A stretch of 64,000 nucleotides of DNA from contig OY986438.1 in NCBI GenBank assembly GCA_963920525.1, positions 77,119,560 through 77,183,559 of the forward strand. Reading direction: 5' to 3'. The notes beneath the pieces are model-generated. The model did no database searches and was not told the DNA's origin. It saw only the letters and a program-made list of their open reading frames with translations. Below, piece by piece: positions 32,096 through 41,577 of this stretch (within the stretch, counting starts at the first letter, position 1; each line of letters starts with the position of its first letter). The position numbers were made by a program, and so were the translations under genes. The stretch comes from Dichetophora obliterata. Taxonomy: Eukaryota > Arthropoda > Insecta > Diptera > Sciomyzidae.

Positions 32096-32715
32096 TAGAC
32101 TAGCAATATAGTGTCCAGTAGCAGGTTCATTAAGCCCTAGCAGTTCATTAGCAAATTTAATTCATCCATCTGAAAATATTATAATATTGCTTCAATAACT
32201 GAAAATGTGCTTAGAGTGAAGAAAGTCAGATTTGAAAAAACTTAAAACACTCTCACGACTTTAAAAATCAATATTTTCAAAAATGGTTAGCTTTGGAAGA
32301 AACTTCATTTAATTCTCCATAACGTGGTGTTTATTGTCCAGAAATATCTCGGTCCAAAAATTTACGAGGGGCGTTCAAAACAAAAGGAACCTCTAAATTG
32401 TGACTTTGGCACCTTAAAACACCATGAAAGGTCATTCTAAGGTCAACATTGCTTATGAAAAAAATATTTGTCGTTTTCTTGTGCATAAAAATGTTTACGT
32501 AATGTAGTAGCGTAAAACTGTTATTTAACGAGTTATAGAGTAGTTAAGCCATGCACCATTTTTTGACCGTTTTTGGGTATAAAAGCTCCGGGGGCCTGGG
32601 TTTTTTCCACTACCGAAGTCTAGTTTTTTTTGCAAATCTTATTTTTTAGCCTCAATCTAACGGAAAGTGGACGGGGAGCGAAGAAAATCAGAAAAAAGCA
32701 TATATGGGTGCTCTA
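32096..32715. repeat. Right terminal inverted repeat of the hAT-like element
   Basis: About 620 bp, near-identical in reverse complement to 28254-28881. It ends in TGGGTGCTCTA. Because it lacks the solo LTR, it serves as the empty-site control for that insertion. Confidence 0.92.
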
Positions 32716-33094
32716 ATAAGCATAGAGACTTAAGTAAAGCAAAAATACAACAACAAATGTGAAATTATGAAATTGAGAAAAACTGAGAAATTGACGGGTA
32801 TCACAAAAATTTCTGATGAAGCCTTTAGCCGGGCCGAAATTGCAATAAAATCAGCTAGTGATTTTTTCCTTTTCATATTGAAAACTTTGTTGTTGTTGTT
32901 GTTTCTTTGGAAAGATTCGTTAGAACAATTAATTGTTCTAACTTTGACATTAAGCTCAATAAACGATTTTAAACTATCAAACAACTAGAATTTGTATTTA
33001 AAATCAAGTATGATTTAAACTATCAAACATTTAGAATTTGTATTTAAATCATATAAAGTCAGCATAATAAATAAAGAGGTCATATGGAATAAAC

Positions 33095-33985
33095 TTTTTA
33101 ATTTGCTTAATAGTGATTTAGGAGCGTAGCCAAAGAGGTATATCCCGAAATCGATTTTGGATATAATAAGCGAATTTACGATGTTAATTAAGGTAACTGT
33201 GTTGCAATTGAATCGCTTGCTTGCTAAACATTTTATTATGTTTAATCGTTTAGAAAGTGATGCAGTTAAGTGTTCTATGTGAGAGGACCATTTATAGTTT
33301 TTATGGAAGTGTATACCAAGTATTTTTAAATTGTTTACCTTATTTATTGTGAAGCTGTTGGATACTATGTTGCAATCGCAGTTTTTTTTTGCGGCAAATG
33401 TGTAAATGTTTACACTTGATATGGACTGTTGTGCACCAGAATACTCACACCAATTCAGGATGTCGTTAATTAGATCGTTAACGTCTAAGTTCGACGTTGT
33501 TTTTTTATTAAGAGTTTTTGTTAATATGAAATCATTGGCGAATGCGTAAAATTGATATTGTTTGTGAATGGCTATAGTGTTGCATAATTTGTTGTAGGCA
33601 AATAGAAATAGGATTACTGATAAGGGTGATCCTTGCGGAATGCCGTTGTGTAATTCATGCGTGTTTGAGACGGTGCCTCTTATTCGTACCCGTACTTTCC
33701 TCTTAGATATGAAATTGAGTATGTAATTAATCATGTGCATTCCGAGTTTCCACTTTATAACTTCTTCGATAATTGTATGTACACCAATTTTTTCGAACGC
33801 TTTAGCAAAGTCTAGCGAGATTAGAGATATATGTTTTTTGGCGGCTAAGGCATTTGATATCAGATAGTCTAGAGTGATTAGAGAGTCGGATACAGTTTTT
33901 CCTTTTTTGAATCCAATTTGATGGCTGTTGATAAGTTTGTTAACTGAGACAAACCACCACAGCCTGTTGGCAATTATTTTGTCAA
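33095..33985 (-). pseudogene. I-like LINE ORF2, reverse transcriptase piece with altered active site
   Basis: Minus-strand reading gives LDKIIANRLWWF, HQIGFKKGKTVSDSL, ISLISLDFAKAFEKIGVH, then NGIPQGSPLSVILFLFAYN. The catalytic box reads YAFANDFIL, so the first Asp of the usual ADD core is Asn. After it come LKILGIHFHKNYKW and FGYAPKSLLSKLK, where the palindromic element cuts in. The frame is open from about 33985 down, but the N-terminal endonuclease is missing. RT order and RNase H put it in the I-like group. Confidence 0.88.
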
Positions 33986-34598
33986 GTACTTTGGATTGAC
34001 TCTATACAGAGTTGTTGTTGTTGTTGCCTTCTTAAAAACTTACTTGATCTAAAGCTCACAATTTTTATTCAAAACAATGTTAAGTTGTAAAATGTATTTT
34101 ACATACATAAATATTAATAGTAGTTGTTTATTTTAGTAAAAATTATATTTAAGTAAAAATTTTAATACGTAAACATATTATAAGATTGATTTAATATGTT
34201 ATTTGTAAGGATTCCACCCAGTAGATGAAAATAAATAAATAAATATATTATCTTAAATATTCTTCGCGTTTTCAAAATAGTTTCCCCTTGGCGCTGTTTG
34301 TTTTTTTGGGTTGCTAGGAGTTTTACACCTGTTTGACTGTTTTTCAATCAGTTGAAAACCCATTTGCATACCATTCGTTCTATTATAGCATCTTTATTTA
34401 ATTATATTTTTATTATAGTTAGTAACTATTCAAAATCGGTATTTTTTCTTTGGTCCAATACAAAATTTTTTATAACTTGGCTTATGTATATGTAAGTAAT
34501 TTATTTTGTATTTTATGAGTTACTATAATCCTCAGACGGATAAATTCCGTCTATAAGAGGGTCTAGGAAAAAAATTAAAACTTAAAACTATTGAAATC
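33986..34598. other. Unassigned AT-rich sequence
   Basis: A short GTT microsatellite (about 34013-34025), an AAAT-repeat near 34226 and AT-rich sequence. I see no coding motif. The 5' part of the minus-strand LINE is not continued here. Confidence 0.6.
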
Positions 34599-34630
34599 AG
34601 TCTTTTGTTATCACCCGCACTGATCGGTTG
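34593..34630 (+). promoter_or_regulatory. Internal LINE promoter: initiator plus DPE
   Basis: The initiator ATCAGTC places the start-site A at 34599. GGTTG lies at 34626-34630, which is +28 to +32 and matches the DPE consensus RGWYV exactly. This spacing is the known core promoter design of Drosophila jockey, F and I elements. It lies about 215 bp before the ORF1 ATG at 34815 and probably marks the 5' end of a full-length element. Confidence 0.75.
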
Positions 34631-34814
34631 CGCTCTCCTCACCACAGTGAAATAAACGCACTAATTACCTTGTGCTCTCAATAGTTTAAAATTAAACTAG
34701 AATTCAAATCCATTTGATTACTTAACATTATATACTTTTTTTAACCTCTTTTGTGTAATCTAAAACTTTTATTTACACGCCCTGCCACAGGTTAGACCTC
34801 ATATCTAGTTTACA

Positions 34815-34942
34815 ATGCCAGATCCACCGGATCTCCCGCCCAGGCCTAGAATTATAAACCAGCCGCTAATTTCTTTCGATTAAACTAAAACCTCAAAAAA
34901 TAACTCTAATGGACCTAAATATTTAGTTATGAATAGAATACT
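34815..34942 (+). pseudogene. I-like LINE ORF1 (Gag-like), N-terminal piece
   Basis: The frame starts MPDPPDLPPRPRIINQ, meets TAA at 34881-34883, and continues in frame with GPKYLVMNRI, a motif found near the start of ORF1 in I- and jockey-type LINEs. It is cut at about 34942 by a 5' truncated LINE. The matching C-terminal part is at 37351-38226; some central sequence appears lost. Confidence 0.7.
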
Positions 34943-37350
34943 ATGAAAATAATAAAAAATAAGAAAAAGAAGGCTTTTAAACGTTTGAGAGATGACACTG
35001 TAAACCCTATTTTAAGATCTACCTATCTATCGTATAAACCTGACTTCGATACACTTAATAATTTCCTCTACAGCACTTCTCCTGTGCAAGCACAAAACAT
35101 AGTAAACGCCACTTCCAGGATTTTCATTTTATGATATATCTTAAATATACATTTTTTGCTCTATCTTACTGCCACCCTCTTGTCTTTACGATGTTTAGTT
35201 TTTGAGATATTGGACTGTCTGTAAATTTGTTTTTGCTTATATTTTCAAAAAGGCTTACAAAACACGGTAATTAATTTGATACTATTACTCAATATTTTGC
35301 AATAGTTTTAAGAGTGATTCCCAAATTTAGAGTATTTTTGATACTTATTAGCATTTTAAGTATATTGACTTAGGCAATAATTACAAATGGCTAAGGCAAA
35401 AAATACAAAAACACAGTTTTCTCAAAACTATGAAAATGTAGATAATATGTTTTGTCGTTGTACGTGAGAACTATATATTCTCGGCTGAGTCTAGCCTTAA
35501 ACAGAATAGCAAATATTTTTGGACATTTATAAATAACAAATGAAAATGAAATTTCCTTCCAGTTAAAATGTCTTACCTCAATGAAATTTATTTGCCCAGT
35601 ATTTTAAATCTGTTTATACCTATGCACCAGTTTCACCTCCTATTTGCCCTGTTTTAAACATTGGCTCTAGTTAGCCTTAAAAGTAATTCGAAAGAAGGCC
35701 CGGATGGAATTGCAGCCATCTCTCTTAAAAATTGTGCTTTATCTATCTCCCTACCTCTATCTCTGATTTTCATCGAATCTTTATCAAGTGGAGTATTCTT
35801 GGACACTTCGAAACTATCATATATAATTCCAATTCATAAATCTGGTCCCAAGCATGATGTCATAAATTACAGACCTATCTGCAAAATAGCCTCTATTCCG
35901 AAACTGTTCGAAAAAATAGTTTACGGAAAATTAATGTTTTCTGTTAAAAGGATCATGTCCCCTGAGCAACATGGTTTCTTGTGTGGTAAGTCCACTACTC
36001 CCAATCTTATTCTTTTTGTTAATAATATAAATCGTAATATGGAAAATCACTTCACAGATTTTGCCAAAGCCTTCGATAAGGTCGATCACAATACCTTAAT
36101 ATCTAAGTTATTAGTTTTGGAATTTCACTCCAACCTATTGAATTGTATTAAATCATATCTACTTGATAGCCTCCAGCGGGTCCTAATTAACGACTACGCA
36201 TCCGATCTAATCAGGGTTGCCTCAGGTATCCCGCAAGGGAGTCACCTCGGCCCATTACTATTCTTATTATTCATTAACGACCTCCCCAAGTATTCAAATT
36301 TTCCAAATGTCTCTTATTCGCGGACGATCTAAAACTATTTCGTCAGATTAATTCTGTACATGATTGTTCTCTTCTCCAAGAGGATCTGAATTCCATTTTC
36401 ACTTGGTGCGAATCTAAACATTTGCCTCTCAATATCTCCAAATGTCACTATTTAATCTTTGCTAGAATAACGTTTCCTATAGTGGGAAACTATCATATCG
36501 ATGCTCTACCACTTGAGAGATTTTTTTCTAAAAAAGACCTAGGAATAATTCTTGACCCCCAACTAAACTTTGGAGATCATATCGACTTCATTGTTAATAA
36601 AGCAATTGCTATGCTCGGTTTTCTAATGCGCAATAGCAAAGAGTTTCACGACCCCCGTACACTGGTCGCTGGTCAGACCTTACCTTGATTACTGTTCCAT
36701 TAGTTGGAACCCATCTACTAACCTGCATTCTGTAAGAATCGAAAAAATTCAGAGAAAATTCACAAGATTTATGTTTTACCAATTAAATTGGAACCTACCA
36801 GCCCCCTCTTTATAGAACCAGGTGTGCCCTTATTGGATTAAGTTCTCTGAATTGCAGAAGAAGAGGGTCATCAATCATTTTTCTCAGAGATATCCTTCAT
36901 ACAACATTGCCCAAATCTGTTGGGTATGCTTTCCTTTCATATACCCTCGAGGCGGCTTCGGGGTCAGTTCCATTTCCATGAAACTCTCCACAGAACTGTA
37001 TATGGACAGAACGAACCTCTTTCCTGCTGCATTAGAGCTGATAATGAAATTATTTCCTTAATTGATATATTTATGGCGGGGCCTCGTGAGTGCTTCAAGT
37101 GCCCTATACAATGTTCTCATGAGCCAGGATGCGTAATCCTTCTCTTTCACCTCATTTCTGATTTTAGTTATGCATAAAGCTGTTACTATAAGTTACAAAT
37201 TATATTATATACCTGTATATTTTCGTATTCAGAAGATCTCATTTAATGTAAATAAACTTACTGTATTTTATTCTTATTAATTTTTCAAGCCTATGCCTAA
37301 TTATAATAATTGTTAAGTAGTATGTAAGAGTTAGATCTGATTGATGTTAT
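34943..37350 (+). pseudogene. Degenerate jockey-superfamily LINE inserted in ORF1 of another LINE
   Basis: An upstream fragment at 34943-35074 (KKKKAFKRLR, SYKPDFDTLNNFLY) and another at about 35460-35555 (NSKYFWTFINNK) precede the RT. From 35661 the RT has GPDGIAAISLKN, NYRPICKIASIPKLFEKI, FTDFAKAFDKVDHNTL and SGIPQGSHLGPLLF. A frameshift near 36318 separates this from the catalytic LFADDLKLFRQ; another near 36665 precedes a block with LDYCSISWNPS and RKFTRFMFYQ. It resembles the intact LINE at 17187-19994 in motif order but is clearly diverged. Several frameshifts and stops make it inactive. About 380 bp at 35075-35455 is a foreign insertion I cannot name. Confidence 0.85.
35075..35455. other. 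Unidentified ~380-bp insertion within the LINE
   Basis: This AT-rich stretch separates two parts of the LINE pre-RT region. I see no clear inverted ends or target duplication. Confidence 0.45.
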
Positions 37351-38226
37351 AACTACATAAATATAACGGTCTCCGAGGCACACCAGAAAACGAAATATTA
37401 AATGAACTAAACAGCCAACACGTGTACAAAGCAAAGAAAATCACGAAAAAAACAATAACCAACGAACTACAAGAAACCGGTTTAATTATTCTTACACTCT
37501 CTTCTCCAACTCTCCCATCCAAAATCTCAATTGGATACGAAAAAGTCCGAATCCGACCATACATATCACTACCGCATCGCTGTAATAACTGTCAACGCTA
37601 CGGCCACATAGGTAAGATATGCAAAAACGAAAAAATTTGCCCCAACTGTGCTAATAAAAACCACATAAATATTGAACTAAAAGAAGAATTTGAGGAACCA
37701 AAATGCTGCATCAACTGCAAAGAAAGCCAAAGTCCCACGCACGATCATAACATTTTCGACAGAAAATGCCCCATATTCACCAAAGAGAAAGAGATACAAG
37801 CCATTATTACTCTCGTAAAAGTAGATAGAAAAAAGCAATAGCCACGCACAAAGAACGAAACCAACACGAAGGTCCATCATATTCTTACATCGCGAGTAAA
37901 AATATCAACAACACATTTACCACACCATCTATTACACCGAGAAAGCCCGTAAGCTACGACAATATTTTCGCAGACACTGGTCCAAATACAGAAGCACTGC
38001 AAATATCTCACAAACCCACAATTGAACGAATATCTGTACCAAAAGTTAAAATATTCCCAAAAAATATATTGGATATATTAGTGACTAAAAAACCACTAAA
38101 AAAAGACTAAAGTCCAAACCGCCGATTCAATCATCACAACAAGCAATGGACGATTCATCAGAATCAATGTCAATGATAGATGACTCAGAGAACAAAGCAG
38201 AACTCCCATCCACCAGTTTCTTTTAA
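37351..38226 (+). pseudogene. I-like LINE ORF1 (Gag-like), C-terminal piece with zinc knuckles
   Basis: The reading frame carries RGTPENEILNELNSQ-like sequence, an ETGLIILTL block and then three knuckles: CNNCQRYGHIGKIC, CPNCANKNH and a CCINCKES...HDH...C block. This layout is that of the ORF1 nucleic-acid-binding protein of I-like LINEs. After 37841 the frame shifts, continues with a SYSYIASKN block, shifts again near 38110, and ends at a TAA at about 38224 after an acidic Ser-rich tail (SESMSMIDDSENKAE). ORF2 of this element is not present downstream. Confidence 0.82.
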
Positions 38227-38636
38227 TTAATTTACGTATTTTAATTAAATACGTATTTAACTATAAATACTCATACATATTTAACTTATTTTTTTCCAAA
38301 TAACAGTATTAACATATACAGTTGCGTAGAAATAATAGCAGTACTCTAATATTCAGACATGTTTAGATAAATAATACTAGTCTACAAATTTCGTATCCGG
38401 TAACCCCATTATTATTCTTATATGTACTTTCAGCGCTGGTTTCAGATCTATACTCAGTTTACTCCTATATTGTAAAATTTTCAAGATACAGGGTGTTTTA
38501 CGTTTTTATTATTGATCTATAATCTAAACCACTCAACATAAAATAAAAAATAATATTTTGTATTTTAGAAAAAATATCAACTTTTTAATCAATGTATCAA
38601 CCACTATCGTGTCATGTGCGGTAGCGGAGCAAAAAT
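38227..38636. other. Unassigned sequence with a possible Tc1-like terminus
   Basis: TA followed by CAGTTGCGTAGAAATAATAG at about 38319 resembles the terminus of some Tc1-like elements. No partner end or transposase is seen nearby, so this is a weak hint. The rest is AT-rich. Confidence 0.35.
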
Positions 38637-39121
38637 TTAGAGATTATCCAACGAAATATCAACAATTTTTGTATCTTTTGTTTTAGTGGAGCTGTAACAA
38701 AACGAGGTCATAATCTTATTTTTAAAATTTTTTAAGAAAACCTCCTTCTCAGCTTCTGTCGGTGTCCTTATTTTGCAATTGTTTAGTCTGCTGCAGTCCA
38801 CGGTGTGCTGCTCCAACTTGAGTGCTGAGTGATAGTAGTGCAAACATCTATCACAATAATATTTGGCTCCATCATGTGCTGATAATTGGTTAGACAAAAG
38901 CCGTGAAAAGCCTTTTATCCATAAATAATGGTATAAGATTGACACATCATCATTGCTGCTACCATCTCCATTATCAGCGAAATTGTTGTTATCATCGTCA
39001 TCATCTTCATTCTGATATCTGCTCTGCACCATAAGCAGATTTATGTGACGTTCCATTTTAGTTTTCGTCAAATATGACGGTAACACTATAAATTTGCTTA
39101 TTTTTTTACGCAGAATGTATA
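38637..39121 (-). pseudogene. Polinton-type DNA polymerase gene, downstream piece
   Basis: Minus-strand reading gives VLPSYLTKTKMERHINLLMV, an acidic low-complexity insert, YHYLWIKGFSRLL and a C2H2-like CDRCLHYYHSALKLEQHTVDC. This matches the region before the exonuclease/palm of the protein-primed DNA polymerase B-type proteins found in Polinton/Maverick-like elements. The catalytic polymerase domain is not present; the frame ends at 38637. The upstream piece lies at 60925-61345, on the far side of gypsy element A. Confidence 0.65.
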
Positions 39122-39531
39122 TTTGGTGCGAAGGTTTTTTTTTACTTCTTTATTTGAAATTAATTTTATTTTTTAAAGACAATTTTTTTTACAGAACTTT
39201 GTATTTGGAAATAATTTTTAAAACTGAAATTTTCAAAATGAAAATTTCTGAAAATATAATAAATGAATACAATTCAAAATGTTTTTTTATAACAAGTGTT
39301 TTATAGACAAGTGAAGTATTTTCAATAATTGCTAAAATTATATAATACGTTATTAATGATAAATCAAGGTAAGTGAAATGTAAGTTAAGATAAAAATCAA
39401 CGTCAGGAGAGGTAAGTATTAATGTTACTAAAGGTAAGTATCAATGTAACGAAAAGGTAAGTATTGATGTAACAAAAGGTAAAATAGAATGTAGAGATTT
39501 ACTCTATGTGGTGATGTAACAGAGCACCACA
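39122..39531 (-). repeat. 3' LTR of gypsy element A
   Basis: 410 bp, ending on the minus strand in TTCGCACCAAA and starting TGTGGTGCTCTG. It contains three units of a GGTAAGTATTAATGTAACAA-like tandem repeat; the other LTR has six. A ~50-bp segment near 39275-39325 is absent from the other LTR. Confidence 0.92.
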
Positions 39532-39546
39532 TAATTCCCCCTCCTC
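39532..39546 (-). promoter_or_regulatory. Polypurine tract of gypsy element A
   Basis: On the minus strand GAGGAGGGGGAATTA lies directly before the LTR start TGTGG. This is the expected plus-strand priming site. Confidence 0.8.
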
Positions 39547-40131
39547 AAATGAATCTTGTTATATTTCTGAGTAAGTTAAAATTCACCTTTCTTTTAGATT
39601 GTGGTGTAGTTGTTGTGTCTGTATTAATTGATGCTGGTTTTAAACGGTCTAAACTAACTGTAGTATGTGTGTTATTTTTGAGTATTGTGAAGTATTTTGG
39701 GTTTTGGTTGATTACTTAGAAAGGTCCATCATAGGGTTCCTTGAGCTTGCTGTGTATGGGGTCGTTTCTAACGAAGACAAATTTACAAGTGTTGAGTTCC
39801 TTAAAAGGTGTTGTTGGAAGTGTTATGGTGTGAAATGTGTGATTGTTTGTTTTCGACTACTTTTTTGATTTTTGGAAGCATCTCTGAAGGGTTTAAAGTT
39901 TCATTGTTGCGAATTACTATTTGTTTCGGTAATCTGAGCGGCTGGCCAAAGACCATCTCAGCTGGCGACGCTTTGATGTCTTCTTTGACTGAGGATCTAA
40001 GGCCCAGAAGAACTAGTGGCAACTCTGTGAACCAATTTGTCTGGTTGTTTGTCGCGATAAGGGAAACCTTTAACTGGCGGTGAAAACGCTCTACCATGCC
40101 GTTGGCTTGTGGGTGGTAAGCCGAAGTAGTT
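39547..40131 (-). pseudogene. Gypsy element A integrase, C-terminal piece
   Basis: On the minus strand the piece opens at the B insertion with TTSAYHPQANGMVERFHRQL, the end of the integrase core with its catalytic Glu, followed by ASPAEMVFGQPLRLP. A frameshift near 39800 precedes FVRNDPIHSKLKEPYDGPF and a C-terminal SLDRLKPA block, the chromo/GPY-like tail. The N-terminal part is at 56183-56938. Restoring the join at one AGTT does not fully restore frame; about 47 bp at 56183-56229 seem additional. Confidence 0.85.
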
Positions 40132-40803
40132 TGTAGTGTACTTAGACAATCATCTCCTATAAACATAAAGACCACCAGTTAGAACAACTAGTTAACACAT
40201 GACAATAATTAAACCCAAATAAATTACACACTCACTTTCATATTTCAAACATGCTGACCAGCAGAGTAAACAATTCACCTTGAACTCATAACTGCACTCT
40301 ACAACTAACAGCAAAACAAACGCATCATGTTACACCAACAGAAGTGTGACTGACGCTTCGTAGCAGCGTAGCTGACGACGACAGACTGACGCTTCGTAGC
40401 AGCGTAGCTGACGATGGTGACAGACTGACCAAGCGACAGCATTATTCTACACATCTCTTTCATTTCTACACGCCTTAAGAATTTTTAAACATAAATAGAA
40501 CAGGACAAAAATGCCTATGCAACCCAAATCAATATGACTTCTTGTTAACCAATCCAATTATAGATTTTTGTGATATAGGAGGAGACTTGGAAATTGTGTC
40601 AAAATAATTGTAAATTAGTTTTAAGAAAATACTGTTTTTTTAGTATTTAAGAATTTGAATTTGAAAATAAAGGCAGAGATTATCTGACATTAACTGAGCT
40701 CACAAGCTTAACTTAATTCTTTTAATCTTCTCATAGGCGCGGCTTTTAGCCATAGTATCTGAGCGTTGGTGCGCTCCAAAAACACCAAACACTCATCACG
40801 AAC
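40132..40803 (+). repeat. 5' LTR of element B
   Basis: Starts TGTAGTG and ends ACGAAC. It contains a tandem CTGACGCTTCGTAGCAGCGT motif in two copies and an AATAAA at about 40667. Roughly ten point changes and small indels separate it from the 3' LTR. Confidence 0.92.
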
Positions 40804-40833
40804 TTGTTGAATTAATTTGTTGAAACAATTTAA

Positions 40834-40929
40834 ATGTCAACTCAAGAAGAAATAGACCAAATTTTCGCGAAATGGGAAAAATTGTTAATTCCTACTGACG
40901 AAACCGAATATAACCCCAATGCAGCATAG
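40834..40929 (+). CDS. Small leader ORF of element B (31 codons)
   Basis: The first ATG after the 5' LTR opens MSTQEEIDQIFAKWEKLLIP and stops at TAG. A +1 frame continues directly with IVEEYEPAQINTDFPKYI before a TAA, so the original ORF may have been about 49 codons and frameshifted. No domain is recognised. Small ORFs ahead of gag are a feature of 412/mdg1-like elements, which is all that supports it. Confidence 0.5.
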   Translation: MSTQEEIDQIFAKWEKLLIPTDETEYNPNAA

Positions 40930-41178
40930 TTGAAGAATATGAGCCTGCACAGATTAACACAGATTTTCCAAAATACATTTAACAAATTTTGTTAAATTAA
41001 TGTACTTTTATTGTTATTACCAATTATTTACTTAAATTGAATTGAATGTTACCAAATATAACATATATATATATAAATACCTAGCCATGTTAATAATGAA
41101 AATAAAGAACAGATAACGATAAATGAGAATATCGACAACAATATTGGGTCCATAGTCACAAAGAATCAAATATATAAT

Positions 41179-41298
41179 ATGACATGGACAGCAGTAATAA
41201 CTATAGCAATTATCTCTTTAATAGCTTACATTATGTATAAAATTAATCAATATTACAAAAAATACGTAAGGAAACACATTAACAGAGTCAATGTTTGA
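41179..41298 (+). CDS. Small ORF with a single transmembrane segment (39 codons)
   Basis: MTWTAVITIAIISLIAYIMY is one hydrophobic membrane-spanning stretch, followed by a basic tail (KKYVRKHINRV). The open frame extends about 25 codons further upstream without an ATG (KEQITINENIDNNIGS). It lies between the 5' LTR and gag of element B. It could be a separate micro-ORF or a remnant of a larger membrane protein. Function unknown. Confidence 0.45.
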   Translation: MTWTAVITIAIISLIAYIMYKINQYYKKYVRKHINRVNV

Positions 41299-41334
41299 TA
41301 ATATTTAAAATTTAATAACTGTTTCAAAATTATA

Positions 41335-41577
41335 ATGACGAAAACTGTAACACTTTGTAAATATCAAGGATGCTATGGTCCACTATTTAAAAAACATTGC
41401 ATATCATGCAATGACAAAATAATTGATATAGGAAAAATTTTCTATTTACAATACAAAGGACACTCTTGGCATCAAGAATGTTTCAGATGTAATAAATGTA
41501 AGAATAGACTAAGTAGATTCGATTTCATCGAACAAAACTCAATATTATTTTGTAGATATAACAACAAAACTATGTAA
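41335..41577 (+). CDS. LIM-type zinc-finger ORF in the leader of element B (80 aa)
   Basis: Residues 22-25 (CISC), 45-55 (WHQECFRCNKC) and Cys73 give C-x2-C-x20-H-x2-C-x2-C-x2-C-x17-C, the LIM double-finger spacing with its hallmark WHxxCFxC. The eighth ligand position is Asn76 where Cys, His or Asp is usual. LIM domains are protein-interaction modules of host proteins. The ORF is complete with its own ATG and stop, is on the strand of element B, and sits between the 5' LTR and gag. No intron is visible. Origin by capture of a host exon or cDNA is inference. Confidence 0.78.
   Translation: MTKTVTLCKYQGCYGPLFKKHCISCNDKIIDIGKIFYLQYKGHSWHQECFRCNKCKNRLSRFDFIEQNSILFCRYNNKTM

Larger units (their letters stand above)
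28254..32715 (+). mobile_element. hAT-like DNA transposon with ~630-bp inverted repeats and 8-bp target duplication
   Basis: ATAAGCAT is duplicated at 28246-28253 and 32716-32723. The termini are TAGAGCACCCA and its complement. The inverted repeats extend about 630 bp (28254-28881 plus 29245 onward; 32096-32715), which is very long for a hAT element. Inside is a plus-strand transposase gene. The left arm carries a solo LTR and the transposase carries a MITE, so the element was colonised after insertion. The homologous left arm of the palindrome, near 27525, keeps the uninterrupted target. Confidence 0.92.
27120..33094. mobile_element. Large palindromic (foldback) element with 11-bp target duplication
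   Basis: TTTTTAATTTG is duplicated at 27109-27119 and 33095-33105, and the element splits the I-like LINE after its RT; joining at one copy restores the reading frame. The left arm, 27120 to about 27905, is matched in reverse complement by about 27910-28253 plus 32724-33067, that is by a right arm cut by the hAT-like element. Each arm contains two nested copies of a block with ACTTTATATGATTTAAATA and GTTAGAACAATTAATTGTTC. The right outer end is about 27 bp longer than the left. No transposase belongs to it. TSD length and palindrome fit foldback or MULE-like elements. Confidence 0.88.

Noticed and set aside
27199..32988. Pairs of 70-90 codon ORFs in both palindrome arms
   Set aside because: They occur as mirror images because of the inverted repeat, carry no domain and overlap the terminal blocks.
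38319..38345. A Tc1-like transposon
   Set aside because: Only one terminus-like motif is seen, without a partner end or transposase.
40081..40131. An intact integrase in gypsy element A after removing B
   Set aside because: Removing B at one AGTT leaves the two parts out of frame with about 47 extra bases, so the gene was probably already damaged or altered at the junction.
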